Of a stretch of 5,581 nt of DNA, positions 5,475 through 5,581 are shown piece after piece; the stretch's first letter is position 1, and each line of letters starts with the position of its first letter. The translations under genes and the position numbers were made by a program. Location: contig JAFZFW010000012.1 of assembly GCA_017555685.1 (NCBI GenBank), positions 1 through 5,581 of the forward strand, read 5' to 3'. Source of the DNA: Methanocorpusculum sp. (GTDB lineage: Archaea > Halobacteriota > Methanomicrobia > Methanomicrobiales > Methanocorpusculaceae). The notes under the pieces were generated by a model. That model ran no database searches. It saw only the letters and a list, made by a program, of their open reading frames with translations, and was not told where the DNA came from.

Positions 5475-5581
5475 ATGGCAAAATCATCCCCTCTTACCGG
5501 AGCAATCAGCGCTCATTTTTTAATTGATCTCTACACGCCGGTCCTGCCGATTATTCTGCCGCTGTTGATGGAGACGATGGG
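5475..5581 (+). CDS. N-terminal part of an MFS permease, fosmidomycin-resistance-like (runs off the right edge)
   Basis: Only the first 35 residues are visible. The sequence AHFLIDLYTPVLPIILPLL (residues 13-31) begins the first membrane helix and closely resembles the start of major facilitator permeases of the fosmidomycin-resistance (Fsr) type, where a His, Asp and LPxLLP pattern is typical. Members are drug or metabolite exporters, but the natural substrate in an archaeon is unknown. The ATG follows the xseB stop by two bases, with AAGG just before it, so it is probably the third gene of the xseA-xseB operon and may be translated by re-initiation. A functional link with DNA repair is not evident. 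The family call rests on a short segment; other MFS subfamilies remain possible. Confidence 0.7.
   Translation, partial: MAKSSPLTGAISAHFLIDLYTPVLPIILPLLMETM

Noticed and set aside
4828..5487. Long minus-strand open frame (219 codons) antisense to xseA and xseB
   Set aside because: It covers two confidently identified genes on the other strand; its product is Ser/Arg/Phe-rich without recognisable motifs, as expected of a shadow frame.

Overview
The window looks like part of a methanogenic archaeon's chromosome, probably a member of the Methanomicrobiales. The evidence is the mix of genes: a DUF362 protein carrying two [4Fe-4S] ferredoxin motifs, a CNNM/CorB magnesium transporter, an archaeal-type TIM-barrel isomerase, and both subunits of exonuclease VII. 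The control signals also fit an archaeon: AT-rich TATA-like boxes at leaderless or short-leader distances, several starts without a Shine-Dalgarno site, and poly-T tracts just after stop codons. The genus is an inference; the sequence alone does not fix it. Coding regions have intermediate GC content and the large intergenic gap is AT-rich.

Layout, left to right. Positions 1-50 hold the N-terminus of a gene on the minus strand, preceded by a good ribosome binding site; the gene runs off the left edge. A 353-base gap (51-403) carries a short tandem array of a 9-base unit (133-185), small palindromes and hairpins, and a probable terminator for the next gene. Three minus-strand genes follow: a DUF362 / double [4Fe-4S] protein (404-1507), a four-helix CNNM/CorB transporter with two CBS domains (1601-2875), and a xylose-isomerase-like TIM-barrel enzyme (2984-3787). 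Each is separated from its neighbour by about 90-110 bases that carry its own promoter- or terminator-like signals, so they are probably transcribed separately.

At about 3788-3874 transcription diverges. To the right runs a tightly packed plus-strand operon: xseA (3875-5269), xseB (5266-5472, overlapping xseA by four bases as ATGA), and the start of a fosmidomycin-resistance-like MFS permease (from 5475, two bases after the xseB stop) that leaves the window.

XseA and XseB together form exonuclease VII, a single-strand-specific exonuclease better known from bacteria, and their overlap implies coupled synthesis. The TIM-barrel gene shares the divergent promoter region with xseA, and its metal-ligand pattern resembles endonuclease IV, but it reads more like a sugar isomerase. 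No mobile element, CRISPR array, tRNA or rRNA was seen. The genes belong to known families. The least explained parts are the 9-base repeat array, the paired palindromes in the transporter leader, the N-terminal tail of XseA, and the functions of the DUF362 and TIM-barrel proteins.
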